From Plotosus lineatus (taxonomy: Eukaryota > Chordata > Actinopteri > Siluriformes > Plotosidae): a stretch of 64,000 nucleotides of DNA. A program made the position numbers and the translations under genes. Position 1 is the stretch's first letter, and every line of letters begins with the position of its first letter. Below are positions 62,551 through 64,000 of this stretch, one piece after another. Under the pieces are notes generated by a model. The model was not told the DNA's origin and made no database searches. It saw nothing but the letters and a program-made list of their open reading frames with translations. Where the stretch lies: assembly GCA_024760905.1 (NCBI GenBank), contig CM045733.1:32449001-32513000 (forward strand). The letters run 5' to 3'.

Positions 62551-63330
62551 GAAGGCAATGGCAAACTACTGCACTATCCTCACCAAAAAAACCTTCATGA
62601 AGATGATAATCAAGGCGTTGTCTTTCATGGCAGGTCGCCAAGAGTCGTCCTATGACTCGCAAGGTACCAGACTTGCAAGGAAGTCCAGGCTCCACAACCG
62701 TACAGCATGTTGTTGATGGTGTGTTTGTGCAAAACAGGAATGAGCCTGTCTGCCATCTGAGGACCAGGACAGCATAGCCTCGGATATCACTGCCTTGCAC
62801 AAGCCAGGACAAGCTCTTCTTCAGGTCTAGAACAGATAAAAGTAGTAATTTCTTTTTTTTATTTCTTCATAATTTTCTTGTAATCTCATGCATGAAAGAG
62901 AAATATCTATCTATCTATCTATCTATCTATTTCTTGTGCATATGAAAATACGTATACGTGTGTATGTTGCTGTTTACAAAAGTGTTCAGACACACTGCAA
63001 TCTGCACACCCATGTTTGCCATGATTATGTAACAAGTATGTGCTTTGGATTTCTGCTCATTACTGTGTTCATAATATTCTGTGTTCATAATGTGCTCTTT
63101 AAAATGACAGTAAACCACTAACTTCAAATCCAGCTTTTCTGTCAGTTGTGGAACAATTTTATTCTGCCTCATGATAAATTCTACAAATATCATTATGCAT
63201 GACTACATCTCAATTAAGACCAATATGCAGTAGGTTCTCAGATAAATGCAAACGCATTTAGTATGTAAACATTGTGCTTGTTGTGCTTGTTGACTGGATC
63301 TAGGACATTTTCATCACTATCATGGTAGCA
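62551..63330. other. Unassigned intergenic
   Basis: 62555-62820 looks repeat-like (aaggcaatggcaaactactg) but unnamed; (ATCT)n at 62908-62932; the rest is unique. Confidence 0.4.
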
Positions 63331-63337
63331 CATCTGT

Positions 63338-63339
<2 letters not shown>

Positions 63340-63406
<67 letters not shown>

Positions 63407-63424
63407 TTATATGTATATATATAT
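63340..63424. repeat. (TA)n microsatellite
   Basis: Long TA tract. Confidence 0.95.
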
Positions 63425-63772
63425 GGACAGTGGTGCCTGGTGGTAAAAGGTGCTGGATCGCTGATCCTAAGGTTGGGGGATCGAGTCCCACTTTCCTCAA
63501 GGTTGTCACTGTCCCCCCCAGTGCAGCTAACTGGATAATCAAAAGCCGGCCATGTCTCTCACTGTCTATGGTGAGAGGCATGTAAAAGAACCTTTTCTGA
63601 TTTTCTACAAGAGTATGATGCAAAGCCATCAGCGTGTTTCCGCCCTACGATGGCCTGGTGAGCTGTGCAGGGTGTACTCTGCCTTCGCCTGGAGTTGGTT
63701 GGGATGTGCACCAGCCTCACCCGTGACCCTAATTAGAACTAAGCAGTTATAGAAAATGAATGAATGAATGAC
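63425..63772 (+). repeat. Composite SINE (A head, B tail)
   Basis: gacagtggtgcctggtggta head and A body to about 63635, then cgccctacgatggcctggtg B tail and (ATGA)n. Confidence 0.88.
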
Positions 63773-63864
63773 AGCACATCAAGTGTTGAAGTGGATGAGC
63801 TACAGCAGGGGACCATGTTCGTGTTCATTTCTGTCAGGCAAAAAAATAGGAATCTGAGACTACA

Positions 63865-64000
63865 TGGCAGCACACTGGTGTAGTCGCTAGGATGTCTGCT
63901 TCACAGCAAGAAGAATTGAAATCCCTTTGAATCCCAGATTCAGACAGGGTGGTTCAGTATGGAATTTGCATGTTCTCCCCATGCTTGTGTGGGTTTCCTT
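63865..64000 (+). repeat. SINE family B, cut by the window edge
   Basis: Head cagcacactggtgtagtcgc and body gaatttgcatgttctcccca; continues beyond 64000. Confidence 0.75.

Overview
This is a 64 kb window of a vertebrate nuclear genome, almost certainly a teleost fish. The protein-coding exons match vertebrate families and have GT-AG introns. The rest is packed with fish-type repeats: tRNA-headed SINEs, RTE-like LINEs, Tc1-, pogo- and hAT-like DNA transposons, and long AC, AT and AG microsatellites. Nothing bacterial or viral was found, and the species cannot be named from the sequence.

Four host genes are supported. (1) osgep (tRNA threonylcarbamoyltransferase, minus strand): five coding exons at 1756-3615, with the gene running off the left edge. 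(2) apex1 (AP endonuclease 1, plus strand): four coding exons at 8026-8089, 15116-15282, 15431-15623 and 22447-22961, rebuilt in frame to 312 aa. It lies head-to-head with osgep. (3) A seven-exon minus-strand gene at 30650-40321. I assembled it exon by exon with all phases matching, giving a 759-aa protein that joins a TIN2-like (TINF2_N/TRFH-like) N-terminal domain to eleven C2H2 zinc fingers. (4) An intronless tetraspanin at 52448-53566 (plus strand), with an unusual proline/serine-rich N-terminal extension.

Layout: 1-1700 repeats and a pogo-like element; 1756-3615 osgep; 3616-8025 intergenic repeats and the probable divergent promoter zone; 8026-22961 apex1, whose introns 1 and 3 (about 7 kb each) are swollen by nested transposons; 23-30.6 kb apex1 3'UTR, then a pogo-like element split by a nearly complete RTE-like LINE; 30.6-40.3 kb the TINF2_N/zinc-finger gene; 40.3-52.3 kb repeats, including a 0.6 kb inverted duplication; 52.4-53.6 kb tetraspanin; 54-64 kb transposons, SINEs and microsatellites.

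The repeats have a logic of their own. The commonest SINE (family A) has a tRNA-like head followed by pieces resembling both the 5' and the 3' end of the RTE-like LINE found here, so that LINE probably mobilises it. A second, repeated version of the same SINE carries a different 3' tail, the one used by SINE family B. Several insertions keep clear target-site duplications, so much of the nesting order can be read directly.
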